Assembly: GCA_037447655.1 (NCBI GenBank)
Contig: JBBHKE010001852.1
Span: 1 to 64,000 of the forward strand
Length of the DNA stretch: 64,000 bases
Source: Zygnema cylindricum
Lineage: Eukaryota; Streptophyta; Zygnematophyceae; Zygnematales; Zygnemataceae
Reading direction: 5' to 3'
The notes beneath the pieces are model-generated. The model saw only the letters and a list, made by a program, of their open reading frames with translations. It did not search any database and was not told the origin of the DNA. Positions 10,174 to 23,213 of the stretch are shown here, piece by piece. The translations under genes and the position numbers were made by a program. Within the stretch, counting starts at the first letter, position 1. Each line of letters begins with the position of its first letter.

Positions 10174-13100
10174 GGTTATGGGCCCACCCTCTAGGGTACC
10201 AATCTTTAATGGAACTGGCTTCATATACTGGGAAAGTATGATGATAGGAGCTCTATGCGAAAAAAGGTTTTGGGGGATAGTGAGTGGACGATTGGGGCGT
10301 CCATCAAGTCTTGGAATTCCTCCAGGGTTTGGAGGAAGCAGATTCATCAGGAAAGAGGATTCACCTTCAACGGAGGAAACAAAGGAAAGAGAGGTGGTGG
10401 ACAAAGGAAAGGAGAAGGAGGCGACCACACCAATAGCAACTGGTTTAGCATTCATGTCACCTATTCCGAGGAACGAGGAGAATGATACTGAAACCTGGGA
10501 CTTCAACAATATGGCGGCAAAGCACTTCATCCTACGCCATCTCACTCAAGGACTTGCATGTCCTCATTTGCAGGTAGAGAGGGCATCCGATCTTTGGATG
10601 GCTCTCATAGAGATGTACCGAAGTGGTACAATTCAGCAACAACAGTTGGCTGATCAGAAAGTTAAGGAGTATGTATACAAAGGGGGAAATATGTTGGATT
10701 TTTGCAATGAGCTTGCTACACTCTTCATGGAGCTAGAGAGTGCGGGTAAAGTTTTTAGTGAAAAAGAAAAAGTTAACTGTTTACTAATGAAGTTACCTGA
10801 TGAGTTCGAGAACATAGTCAACCGTGTGCAGGACTTGCCGGACTCAAGGTGGATATGGAACTCAGTGGTAGGGATGATTCTCGTTCGAGAGAATACGATT
10901 GAGATCCGAAGGGGAGGAAAGAGTGGCCAAGCCTTGGCAACAGCGACCGATTGGAGGAACAAGGATTCCCGGAAACCAGTCGGAAACTATGGGGGTAGGG
11001 AGCAGAAAAAACAGGTTGGCGAGTTCGAACCAAGGGCTCCCAAAGGTTTATGTCATTTTTGTAAGAAACCGGGGCACTATATGGCAGAGTGCACCAAGCT
11101 AACCGAGCTTCGGTTAAAGGAGGGGCAGACCGGTGGTACCCCGAGAGGAAAGAAAAAGGCCCTTGTCACACAGGTACTTGAGGCGGAATCCGAGGACGAG
11201 GACGATGAGCTCCTTTTGGATGAGGAGTTGGAGGCGAAAACTGAGGTTGAAATTCCACGAAGGCAGAAATGTGCTTACGGTGGATTGAAAGGTGAAGCAG
11301 GCTGGATTATAGATTCAGGTGCCTCAATGCACATGTGTAAGGATAGACACCTGTTCACTAAGATAAGAAAGATTCCCACGGTAGAGATAGAGTATGGGGA
11401 TGGGAGGATAGTCACCACTACTCTTGTAGGATCGGTAGATCTGAAAGTGTTAGTAGAAGGAAAGACATCCATATTAACATTCTCCGATGTATTGTTTATT
11501 CCGGAGCTGAACAAAAACCTTATCTCTACATCAGTATTAGATGATAAGGGTTTTTTCACTAGCACTAGGGAAGGAGTCTTTACTGCTAGTTTTGAGGAGG
11601 ATGTCTATTTCATTGCTGAGAAAGGTAGCCATGGGATGTTTAGGCTGATCTTAAGTAATGAAACGAAGAAACTTTATTATGCTGGTGTTCATGATATTAT
11701 GATGTGGCATAAGAGGCTTGGGCATGTGAATCTAGATAAGTTAAGAGAGATGAAAAAGATGGGAGTAGTGGAAGGGATTCAGTTCAGTGAGAGTGATGAT
11801 ATAAGTGATTGTAGTGGGTGTGCTCAAGGTAAAGCACACAGATTACCCTTTCCAAAAAAAGCCACCTACAAGGGAGAAAAACTTCTAGATCTAGTACACA
11901 CAGATATTTGGGGACCAGCTAGAGTGCCCTCACCGGGGGGGAAGAGATTTATGATGACTATAACTGATGATTGGTCTCGGTATTCCCGAGTATATTTTTT
12001 GAAAAACAAGTCAGAGGCTGAGGACTGTTTTAGACAATATAAAGCATGGAGCGAAAAACTCCATGAAACTCCAATCAAGAGAGTAAGGAGTGACAATGGT
12101 GGAGAGTATACTTCTAACCAGTTTGAGGATTTTTTGAGGGAAGATGGGGTTCAACACCAAAAGACAGTGCCAGAAAATCCTGAACAGAATGCGGTAGCTG
12201 AAAGGTTAAATAGAACACTAAGTGATAGTGCTAGAAGTATGTTGTCGGATAAGAAGATAGGAAAAAGGTTTTGGGCAGAAGCAATGAACTGTGCTAATTA
12301 CCTCAAAAATAGAGTTCTTACTTCAGCTATAAAAGATCAAACACCTTATGAGAGATGGACAGGCCGGAAACCAGACTTATCTCATTTAAAGGTTTTCGGC
12401 AGTCAAGTATTCAGTCTAGATACTGATCGGTCCAATTGGAAGCTAGATCCTAAAGGAAAACCGGGATACTTATTAGGATATGATGAGGATGTTAAAGGAT
12501 ATAGAGTTTATGATCTAAAAAGAGAAGATATAATCTTAGTAAAGCATCTAGTAGTTATGGATGAAGGAAAGTCTGTGGATCCCTTCAAATATACAACGTC
12601 AGTAAAAATCAGATTTGAGTCAGAAAATTCTGATGACTTTGAGCTTCCTAACTATCCAGGTTTTAGAGACGATGACATTCTTGAAGGAACAAATTAGACC
12701 GAAAAGGACTCGGCTGTGGAAACTCCAGTGACAACTCTACTCGAAGCGAAAGACGTGGTGGAAATTGATTCGGAATCAAGGGATAGGGGAGAAGCGGAGT
12801 TTGTTCGAAAGAATCCACGAGAACCATCTATTCCGGCCTCAGATTTTGAGGGATGGAGGAGAAGTAGCAAAAGACTGCAAGAAAAACAGGTTAATAACAA
12901 GGTAACTAAACTATCTCATCAAGATGAACCTCAAACTTATCGAGAGGCGATGACTTGTCCAGAAAGAAACCGGTGGAAGACAGCCATCAATGAGGAGATG
13001 GCTTCAATCATGGCAGCCGATACTTGGGAGCTGGTGGACTGTCCACCTAACCGAAAACCAATCGGTTGTAAGTGGGTTTTCAAACTAAAACTGAACCCAG

Positions 13101-14511
13101 ATAACACAATCGAGCGCTACATGGCCAGATTAGTGGCAAAGGGATTTACACAAAAGGAAGGAATTGACTACGAGGAAACCTTTGCCCCGGTGGTCAGATT
13201 TCCCTCCGTCCGCATACTTCTCAGTTTAGCAGCGGCGGAAGACATGGAAGTGCACCAGATGGACATCAAAACAGCCTTTTTGCATGGAGAATTAGAAGAG
13301 GAGATCTTCATGCGACAACCCGAAGGGTTTGTGGAAAAAGGAGAGGAGAGTAAGGTATGCCGGCTGATTAAATCTCTTTATGGTTTGAAACAGGCGCCCC
13401 GACAGTGGAATAAGAAGCTTGATGAGTTTCTTACCGGTCTAGGATATATTCGGATCAGCTCAGATCACTCAATCTATGTTTTCGAAGATGAGGAAGGTTT
13501 TATATTTATTGCAATTTATGTTGATGATTTGCTTGTTTTAAGTAAATCAATGGAAAAAATTAATAAACTGAAAACCGATCTTAAGGGGAGATTTGAAATG
13601 AAGGATATGGGGGAAGCAAAATATATTTTGGGAATTCAAGTAGAGAGAGACCGAAAAAGAAAAATTATAAGATTGACTCAAAAGGAAGCAATAGGGAACA
13701 TGCTTGAAAAATTTCAAATGGATAAAGCTAATAGTTGTACAACTCCAATGGAATTGAAGAAGGGAAGTGAGGGGAGTGAGGAAGAAGGAGTCATAGTCTT
13801 AGACGAGGAATTATCTCCTGAAGAACAGAAGTTCATGCAGACTATTCCTTACAGGCAAGTAGTGGGAAGTCTAATCTATTTTATGAATTGTACCCGGCCG
13901 GATTTAGCTGCAGCTGTAGGAGTGCTAAGTAGAAGTCTAAATGCTCCCACTAAGAAGGATTGGGAGGCACCTAAGAGAGTCCTTAGATATTTGATAGGAA
14001 CTATAGATCTATGGTTGCATTTGGCTGGGGTGAACACTGAAAACACTACTTGGAGTGATGCCAGTTATGGTGATGCTCCAATGAGGAGATGTACTTCTTG
14101 ATATGTATTATATGTGGGTGATGGGGCTTGCTACTAGAGTAGCAAACAGCAAAATGTTATTGCCCAATCCACCATGGAGGCTGAGTATATGGCCTTTTGC
14201 TTGGCTGTAAAATAATTGATGTGGGTTAAGTCTTTGCTTGGTCAGCTTAGTTACCTTAAGAGTGGTATGGAAGATAATTTTTGTGATAATCAGGCAGCAA
14301 TCGCTATTTTTGCCAATCCTAAACATCATTTTGAAGCCAAACACATGAACATTAGATTAAACTTTGTTAGAGAGAAAGTAGAAACAAAATAATCAGTTAA
14401 GAGAACCGACCAGATAGTGCGATGGTAGCAGATATGATGACCAAACCTGTGCCTTCCCCTAAGCTAAATTTTTGGAAAGAGAAGTGTGGTTTGAAATTAA
14501 AGTTTGACTAG
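10154..14511 (+). pseudogene. Copia C polyprotein (Gag-PR-INT-RT-RH), few stops
   Basis: The best preserved copy after G. From ATG 10154 (inside the LTR) the frame is open to a TAG at 12695, where related copies have CAG (Gln). It continues in the same frame to a TGA at 14099, where related copies have GGA. Further stops follow in the RNase H part. Domains: Gag; CCHC knuckle CHFCKKPGHYMAEC (about 11056-11097); protease IIDSGASMHMC; HHCC plus integrase with HTDIWGP, RSDNGGEY and a GVAERL motif changed to AVAERL; RT with QMDIKTAF and YVDD (about 13518-13529); RNase H with TTWSDASYGD. The encoded proteins would package, copy and integrate the element. As it stands only the Gag-PR-INT part could be made in one piece. 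Confidence 0.9.
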
Positions 14512-14523
14512 AAAATAAGTGAG

Positions 14524-15593
14524 TGTACAAATTGATGGTTCATTTAGTATTTTCTAGGTCTAAAATGAAATGCAGAAAGAAGTCGAGGCAGTGTGCCTCT
14601 AACTTCTCCCTCCAACTCCCACAATTGTTGCAACCACTGAGAAGTTGGAGAGGAAGCTAGAGCCATGGCTACCTAGGCTTTCCAGAGGTTTAAGGGAAAT
14701 AAATTAGTTTATTTTCAGATATATGTAGTTTATTTACTAAAAGGGGAGAAGTCCAATCCAAGATTTGATCCTGGTACCTGTCGTCCGTTAAAGCAGCCGG
14801 TAGCCGGTTGACTTATCCATTAAGTATACGACTAGAGTTACATGCTATAGGGTTTGTTAGATATTTAAATGTTACCACGTAGGATAATTCATTTAAAGGC
14901 AATTGTTTACGAGATACATTGATCCAATTATGTAAAAGTACGGATTACAGTACGGATAAGAAACGAGTATCGCGCATTTGTTTCTTTAAACGAAACAAAT
15001 ACCGCGTAAGTATTTATGACGGCTACGATTGAAATCTGCATTCAATCGGGCGCCCGGGAAGAATGTCGAGATCGCGGAAAAGAATCTTGGCAGTTTGTGG
15101 TCATCGCCACATCGGATGACACGTGGCAGAATTACATTCAATTGCGGCATCTTTGAGAATTACAGGACCGAATCCGGATATGACATACGTCGACATTTAG
15201 GCCATGTCGTACAATATTCATACACAAAGTACACTGGCAGCTGTTCTTTTGTGTACGGCAGTGTAATATGATTGGTGTCGTACATCAGTAGATAGAGTTT
15301 TAGAGAGAGATAAGACTTAGAAAAATTTGGTAGATATGACCCTCTCTCCTAGAGAGCTTTTATACAAAAGGTCAACTTTGACCCTCTATAATTTACTACT
15401 CAAGGGAGCAAATTCAGAGATTCGTTTTGCTATCGACTCATGGGAGTCTTGCCTTCACATGGGTGAAGGTGGTTAGAGTTTTTGTCAGCCTAGGTGGCAT
15501 TTATTCTTGCTGAAACACAAAGGGGTCAATGTTATCCCATAGGCTTCTTGCAAGCTGTCCATTCTAAGGATCTATAGAGGTCTCAAAGTTGCA
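14524..15593 (+). repeat. Central LTR shared by Copia C and E
   Basis: A full subtype-2 LTR (TGTACAAATT... to ...AAAGTTGCA). It serves as 3' LTR of C and 5' LTR of E. A degraded primer-binding site, AGTTATAGGCCCACC, follows at 15594-15608 with two G-to-A changes. The stem-loop and the antisense tRNA-like segment are present. Confidence 0.8.
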
Positions 15594-18500
15594 AGTTATA
15601 GGCCCACCCTCTACGGTGCCCCTCTTAAATGGAACAGGCTTTATATCCTAGGAAAATATGATGATAGAAGCTCTATGCGAGAAAAGGTTTTGGAAGATAG
15701 TGAGTGGACGAGTGAGGCGTCCATCAGGTCTTGGAATCCCTCCAGGTTTGGAGTAAGCACATTCACCAGGAAATCAGATCCATCTTCAACAGAGGAGACA
15801 AAGGAAAGGGAGGTGGTGGAAAAAGGAAAGGAGAAGGAGACGACCACACCAATAACAACTGGTTTGGCATTTATGTCACCTATTCTGAGGAACGAGGAGA
15901 ATGAAACTGATACTTCAAACTTCAACAATATGGCGGCAAAGCACTTCATCCTTCGCCATTCTACTCAAGGGCTTGCATGTACTCATTTGCAGGTAGAAAG
16001 GGCATCCGGTCTTTGGATGGCTCTCATAGAGATGTACTGAAGTGGTACGATTGAGCAACAACAGTTTGCTGATCAAAAAATTAAAGAGTATGAAAACAAA
16101 AGGGGGAAGATGTTTGATTTTTGCAATGAGCTTGCTAAACTTTTCTTGGAGCTAGAGAGTATTGGAAAAGAATTTAGTGAAAAGGAAAAGGTTAATTGTT
16201 TACTGACGAAGTTACCCGATGAGTTCAAGAACATATTCAACTGTGTGCAGGACTTGCCGAACTCAAGGTGGATATGGAACTCAGTGGTAGGAATGATTCT
16301 CATTGGAGAGAATACGATAGAGATCCGAAGGGGAGGAAAGAGTCGGCAGGCCTTGGCAGTTGGGAGCGATTCGAGGAACAACGATTCTTAGAGACAGGTA
16401 GGAAATTACGGAGAGGGGGAGCAGAAAAATCAGACTGACGAGTTCGGACCAAGGGCTCCCAAGGGTTTATGTCATTTTTGTAAAAAACCAGGGCACTATA
16501 TGGCGGAGTGCACTAAGCTAACAGAGCTTCGATTAAAGGAGGGGCAGACCGGTGGAACCCTGAGAGGAAAGAAAAAGGCCCTTGTGACACAAGTACATGA
16601 GGTGGAATCCGATGACGAGGACCATGAGCTCTTATTGGATAAGGAGTTGGAAGCGACAAACGAGGAAGAAATTCCACGAAAGCAGAAATGTGCTTTCGGT
16701 GGATTGAAAGGTGAAGCAGGTTGGATTGTATATTCAGGTGCCTCCATGCACGTGTAAGGATAAACACCTGTTCACTAAGATAAAAAAGATTCCCACCGTA
16801 GAAATAGAGTACGAGATGGGAGGATAGTCAATACTACTCTTGTAAAATCAGTAGATCTTAAAGTGTTAGTACAAGGAAAGACATCTTTAGTTATTTTCTC
16901 CGATGTATTCTTTATTTCGAAGTTGAACAAAATCCTCATCTCTACGTTTGTATTAGATGATAAGGGTTTTGATACTTGCACTAGGAAAGGAGTCTTTACT
17001 GCTAGTTTTGAGGAGGAAGTTTATTTTGCTGCTGAAAAAGGTAGCCAAGGGATGTTTAGGCTAATTTAAAGCAATGAAAAGCAGAAACTTTATTATTCTG
17101 GTGTTCATGATATAATGTTGTGGCATAAGAGGCTTGGTCATGTGAATCTAGATAAGTTAAGAGAGATTAAAAAGATGGGAGTATTAGAAGGGATTCAATT
17201 CGGTGAGAGTGAGAATCTAAGTGATTGTAGTGGATGTGCTGAAGGTAAAGCACACAGGTTACCCTTTCCCAAAACAGCCACCTATAAGGGAGAAAAAAAT
17301 CTAGATTTAGTACACAAAGATATTTGGGGACCGGCCAAAGTGCCCTCACAGTAGCGGAAGAGATTTATGTTGACTATCAGTGATGATTCGTCTCGGTATT
17401 CAAAGGTGTATTTTTGAAAAACAAGTCAGAAGCTCATAATTGTTTTAGACAATATAAAGCATGGAGCGAAAAACTCCATGAAACTCCAATCAAGAGAGTG
17501 ATGAGTGACAATGGTGGAGAGTATACTTCTAACTTGTTTGAGGATTTTTTGAGGGAAGATGGAGTCCAACACCAAAAGATAGTTTCAGAAAACCTGGAAC
17601 AGAATGGGGTAGCTGAAAGATTAAATAGGACACTAAGTGATAGTGTTATAAGTATGTTGTCGGATAACAATATAGGAAAAAGGTTTTGGGCCGAAGCAAT
17701 GAACTGTGCTAATTACCACAAAAATAGAGTTGTTACTTCAGCTATAAAAGGTCAAACACCTTATGAGAGATGGATTAGCCGGAAACTAGACATGTCTCAC
17801 TTAAAGGTTTTCGGCAGTCAAGTATTCAGTCTAGATATAGATCGGTCTAATTGGAAGCTAGATCTTAAAGAAAAACCGAGATACTTATTAAGATTTGATG
17901 AGGATGTTAAAAGATATAGAGTTTATGATCTAAAAAGGGAAGATATAATCTTAGTAAAGCATCTAGTAGTTATGGATGAAGGAAAGTCTGTGGATCCCCT
18001 CAAGTATACAAAGTCAGTAAAAATCAGATTGGAGTCACAAAAATTCTGATGACTTTGAGCTTCCTAACTATCCAGGTTTTAGAGAAGATGACATTTTTGC
18101 AGGTACAAATCAGACCGAAAATGACTCAGCTGCGGAAACTCCAGTGACAACTCTACCTAAAGCGGAAGACGTGGTGAAAATTGATTCGGAATTAAGGGAC
18201 AGGGGAGAAGCCGAGATTGTTCAAAAGAACCCACGGGAACCATCTATTCCGACCACAAATATTGAAGGAGGAAGGAGAAGTAGCAAAAGATTGCAAGAAA
18301 AACAGGTAAATAACAAGGTAACAAAACTATCTCATCAAGAAGAACCTCAGACTTATGGAGAGGCAATGACTTGTCCAGAAAGGAACCGGTGGAAGACAGC
18401 CATCAATGAGGAGATGGCCTCAATTATGGTAGACGTTACTTGGGAGCTGGTGGATTGTCCACCTAACAGAAAACCAATCGGTTGTAAGTGGGTTTTCAAA

Positions 18501-19924
18501 TTAAAACTGAACCCGGATAACACCATTGAGCGTTACAAAGCATGATTAGTGGCAAAAGGATTTACACAGAAAGAAATAATCGACTACGAGGAAACCTTTG
18601 CCCCGGTCGTTAGATTTCCCTCCGTACGCATACTTCTCAGTCTGGCAACAGCGGAAGACATGGAGGTGCACCAGATGGACATCAAGACAGCCTTTTTGCA
18701 TAGAGAATTGGAAGAGGATATCTTCATGCGACAACCCGAAGGATTTGTGGAGGAAGGAGAGGAGAGTAAAGTATGTCGGCTGATTAAATCTCTTTATGGT
18801 TTGAAATAAGCGCCTCGACAATGGAATAAGAAGCTTGATGAGTTTCTTACCAGCTAGGGATATCTCTGGATCAGCTCAGATCACTCAATCTATGTTTTTG
18901 AAGATGAGGAAGGTGTTATATTTATTGCAATTTACGTTGATGATTTGCTTTTTTTAAGTAAATCAATGAAAAAATTATTAAACTGAAAACCAATCTTAAG
19001 GGGAGATTTGAAATGAAGGATATGGGGAAGGCAAAATATATTTTGGGAATTCAAGTAGAAAGAGACCGAGAACGAAAGATTATAAGATTGACTCAAAAGG
19101 AAGCAATAAAAACATGTTGGAAAAATTTCAGATGGATAAAGCTAATAGTTGTACACCTCCAATAGAGTTAAAAAAGGGAAGTGAAGGGAGTGAGGATGAA
19201 GGAGTCATAGTCTTAGACGAGGAATTAAGTCTTGAATAACACAAGTTCATGCAGACTATTCTTTACAGGAAAATAGTGGGAAGCCTAATCTATTTTATGA
19301 ATTGTACCCGGCCGGATTTAGCTGCAGCTGTAGGAGTGCTGAGTAGAAGTCTAAATGCTCCCACTAAGAAGGATTGGGAGGCACCTAAGAGAGTCCTTAG
19401 ATATTTGATAGGAACTAGGGATCTATGGATGCATTTGGCTGGGGAGAACACTGACAACACTACTTGGAGTGATGCCAGTTATGGTGATGCTCTGATGAGG
19501 AGATGTACTTCTTGATATGTATTATATGTGGGTGATGGGGCTTGCTATTGGAGTAGCAAACAGCAAAAGGTTATTGCTCAGTCCACCATGGAGGCTGAGT
19601 ATATGGCCTCTTGCTTGGGTGTAAAATAATTGATGTGGGTCAAGTCTTTGCTTGGTGAACTAGGTTACCTTAAGAGTCGTGTGCAGAAAAAATTTTGTGA
19701 TTTCAGGCAGCAATCGCTATTTCTGCCAATCGTAAACATCATTTTGAAGCCAAACACATGGACATTAGATTAAGCTTTGTTAGAGAGAAAATAGAAACAA
19801 AATAATCAGTTTAGAGTACCGACCACATAGCGCGATGGTAGCAGATATGATGACCAAACCTGTGCCTTCCCCTGAGCTAATTTTTTGCAAGGAGAAGTGT
19901 GGTCTGAAATTAAAGTTTGACTAG
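15574..19924 (+). pseudogene. Copia E polyprotein, heavily mutated
   Basis: Collinear with C but with more than ten stops or frameshifts. The start position is ATA instead of ATG at 15574. The protease site reads YSGAS instead of DSGAS. Remaining landmarks: Gag (about 15900-16390), CCHC knuckle CHFCKKPGHYMAEC (about 16471-16512), WHKRLGHVNLDKLRE (about 17118), integrase MSDNGGEYTS (about 17500), RT QMDIKTAFLH (about 18673) and RNase H TTWSDASYGD (about 19460). It must rely on other copies for any movement. Confidence 0.88.
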
Positions 19925-19937
19925 AAAATAAGGGGAG

Positions 19938-20969
19938 TGTAGAAATTGAAGATTCATTTAGTATTTTCTAGGTCTAAAATGAAATGCAGAAAGAAGCCGA
20001 GGCAGTCTGCCTCTAACTTCTCTCTCCAACTCCCACACTTGTTGCAACCACTGAGAAGTTCGAGAGGAAGCTAGAGCCATAGCTACCTAGGCTTTCCAAA
20101 GGTTTACGGGAAATAGATTAGTTTGTTTACAGATATGTAGTTTATTTACTAAAAAGGGAGATGTCGAATCTAAGATTTGATCGTAATACCTGCCGTCCGT
20201 TAAAGCCGCCGATGGCTAGTAGACTTATCCATTAACTATAGGACTAGAGTTACATGCTATAGGGTTTGTTAGATATTATAATGTTACCACGTAGGATCAT
20301 TCATTTAACGGCAACTGTTTAGGGGTTACATAGATCCAATTATGTAAAAGTACGGATTACAGAACGCATAACGAACGAGTACCGCGCATTTGTTTTTTTA
20401 AACGAAACAAATACCGCGCAAGTATTTATGACGGCTAAGATTGAAATCTGCATTCAATCGGACGGCCGGAAAGAATGTCGAGATCACATCGGATGACACG
20501 TGGCAGAATTACATTGAATTGCGGCATCTCTGAGAATTACGGTACCGAATCCGGATATGACATGCGTCGACATTTAGGCCATGTCGTACAATATTCATAA
20601 AGAAAGTACACTGGCAGCTGTACTTTTGTGTACGGCAGTGTAATATGATTGGTGTCGTACATGAGTAGATAGAGTTTTAGAGAGAGATAGGACTTCGAAA
20701 AATTTGGTAGATAGGACCCTCTCTCCCAGAGAGCTTCTGTACGAAAGGTCAACTTTGATCCTCCATAACTTACTGCTCAAGAGAGCAAATTCAGAAATTA
20801 TTTTTGTTATCGACTCAAGAGAGTCTTGCTTCACAGGGGTGGAGGTGGTCAGAGTTTTTATCATCCAAGGTGGCATTAATTCTTGTTGAAATACAAAGGG
20901 GTCAAGGTTATCCCAGAGGCTTCTTGCAAGCTATCTATTCTGAGGATCTATGGAGATCTCATAGTTGCA
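19938..20969 (+). repeat. 3' LTR of composite insertion
   Basis: A subtype-2 LTR from TGTAGAAATT to ...ATAGTTGCA, preceded by a purine-rich tract (AAAATAAGGGGAG, the likely polypurine primer). It is followed by the right-hand target duplication CATCC at 20970-20974. Confidence 0.85.
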
Positions 20970-22628
20970 CATCCCAGCTTCGAAGTTTGAGGGAGGGAGA
21001 AAGAGCAGCAAAATGAATCAAGAAAAACAAGTTGCTCACAAGGTAACTAAGCTATCTCACCCAGATGAGCCTCAGTCATACTTGGAGGCAGTAAACAATC
21101 GTGAGAAAGACAGATGGATTAGAGCCATAAATAATGAGATAGCCTCCATCAGGGAAAAATATACTTGGGAACTAGCGGAGTGTCCTCCGGACAGAATACC
21201 TATAGGGTGGAAATGGGCGTTTAAACTAAAACTAAACCCAGATAATGCCATTAAGAGATATAAGGCTCGATTCGTAGCAAAGGGATTCACCCAAAAAGAG
21301 GGGATTGACTATGAGGAGACTTTTGCTCCAGTTATTCAGTTCCTATCAGTAATGATTCTCCTCAATCTAGCAGTAGCAGAAGACATGGAAATACATCAGA
21401 TGGATATTAAGACTGCCTTTCTTAATAGTGAGTTAGAGGAAAAAAAATTCATCAGGCAACAAGAGGGATTTGTGGATGAAAGAGAAGAGAGCAAAGTCTG
21501 CAGTCTCATAAAGTCCTTATATGGAATGAAGCAGGCTCCCCGATAGTGGAATAAAAAACTAGATGAGTTTCTCACCGGTATGGGATATATCCGGATAAGC
21601 TATGACCATTTTATCTATATGTTTGAAGATGAGAATGGTGTCATTTTTATTGCAATTTATGTGGATGATTTGCTTGTGTTAAGTAAATCTTTGGAAAAGA
21701 TTAATAAGTTAAAGAAAGATCTTAGAAGCAGATTTGATATGAAGGATTTATGGGAGGCAAGATGTATTTTGGGATCCAAAAGGAGAGAGATATGGGGAAA
21801 AGGATTATCAGACTTACTCAAAAAGAAGCAATAGGTAATATACTTGAGAAATTCCAGAAGAAAGTAAGTGATGGGAGTGTAGAAGGAGTGATAATCATAG
21901 ATGATCAGATGAGTTTAGAGGAGAGAGAGTTTATGAAGCCAATTCATTATAGACACGTCGTAGGAAGTTTGATATATTTTATAAACTGTACAAGACCAGA
22001 CATAGCGGCAACAGTATAAGTCCTCAGTAGGAGTCTTAACGATCGTAGGAAGAGAGATTGGGAGGCAGCCAAGAGAGTCATGAGATATTTGGTAGGAACC
22101 AAAGAGTTATGGTTGCATTTGGAAGGAGAGCACACTGATATCACTAGTTGGAGTGATGCCAGTTATGGGGATGCACCTATGAGAAGATGCACTTCTGGTT
22201 ATGTGTTCTATGTGGGGGAAGGTGTGTGCTATTGGAGCAGTAAGCAACAAAAGGTGGTTGCTCAGGCTACTATGGAGGCTGAGTATATGGCCTCTTGTTC
22301 TGCTGTGAAAGAGTTGATGTGGGTCAAGTCCTTGTTGCAAGAACTAGGGTATATGAAGAAGGGAATGCATGAAGTGTTGTGTGATAATCAAGCTGCCATT
22401 GCAATTGCATCTAATCCAAAACATCATTTCAAAGTTAAGCACATGGACATAAGGTTCTGTGTTGTGAGAGAAAAAGTTGAGAATAAGATTGTGAATCCTG
22501 TATATAGATTAGATGAGGAATTGGTGGCTGTTATGATGACAAAACCAGTGCCTTCTCCCAAGTTAAAATACTGTAGAGAAAAGTGTGGACTAAAACTGAA
22601 GTTTAAGTTAGACTCGAAAATAGGGGAG
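20970..22628 (+). pseudogene. Copia A polyprotein, C-terminal half (RT-RNase H)
   Basis: Continuation of the A polyprotein after the nested insertion, starting at the linker PASKFEGGRKSSK. The RT has QMDIKTAFLN and IYVDDLLVLS (about 21655-21690). A TAG replaces a Gln codon near 21544. RNase H is well preserved from about 22080: SWSDASYGDAP, ATMEAEYMAS, LCDNQAAIAI, HHFKVKHMDIR. The normal stop (TAG in G) has become TCG, so the frame would run into the LTR. Confidence 0.88.
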
Positions 22629-23213
22629 TGTTGAAATTATTATATATATGGTATTTTTTGGGTCTAAATAGATCAGTACAATAGAAAAAGAAAAAGGGCG
22701 GACAGCCTGCCTCCACCTCCACTCTCTACCCACCATACTTGTTGTAGTCAGTGAGGGATAGAGAGGGTGGTTGAGCCATGGCTGTCTTAGTTCAGCAGGC
22801 AGGACTAAAGAGTGACACATGTCACTCTCAACAAAAGGTTGAGTCCGGCAGGACTCGAACCTCTGACTGGCAGAGCGAGGCGTAGCCGTCAACTTTAACC
22901 GGTTTGTCCTAGAAGTTCGTTGAAATACATATCGTGTGATACTTATTTAAATTGTGTTTAACGGAATGACGAATGAAAGAACATAGAACCAAGTGATATA
23001 TAGTGTGAACATTATCTCGCACGAAACAAATGAATCGGACATTTGTTTCTACCGCTAATATTGAATGTCGATTTGTTATCCGACGGCACATATCGCTGCC
23101 GAAATTGCGAAATGGTCGCCTTCGAGGTTTATGGACGTGGCGTGACCTGGCAACACGTGGAGAGATAACATTCGGCCGCGAGAATTCCGGAGAACAAAAG
23201 GACGAGTTAAAAA
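22629..23213 (+). repeat. 3' LTR of Copia A, truncated
   Basis: It starts TGTTGAAATT after the purine tract ATAGGGGAG and matches the first part of 5120-6128. It stops at '...gacgagttaaaa', where the LTR of element B begins. Its antisense tRNA-like segment (about 22845-22915) keeps a consensus B box GGTTCGAGTCC on the minus strand. Confidence 0.85.

Larger units (their letters stand above)
8753..20969 (+). mobile_element. Composite Copia insertion (LTR piece-LTR-C-LTR-E-LTR)
   Basis: One insertion event by target duplication, but it contains two Copia internal regions: C (10174-14523) and E (15594-19937). Its LTRs are 8753-9124 (partial), 9125-10173, 14524-15593 and 19938-20969. The first, third and fourth share one subtype (start followed by '...GGTTCATTTAG' or near variants). 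The second (9125) is a different subtype, the one seen in element F. The array is best explained by insertion of a second element into the first LTR plus recombination between related internal regions, which is an inference from the order of subtypes. Confidence 0.75.
5120..23213 (+). mobile_element. Copia element A (broken, carries nested insertion)
   Basis: A Copia-type element related to intact element G, with 5' LTR 5120-6128, internal region 6129-8752 plus 20970-22628, and a truncated 3' LTR (22629-23213). The 12.2-kb piece 8753-20969 is a later insertion: the 5 bp CATCC lie on both sides (8748-8752 and 20970-20974), and the coding sequence resumes directly after it (LPSI before, PASKFEGG after). 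The 3' LTR is cut by element B, and the rest of that LTR is not found beyond B. Confidence 0.85.
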
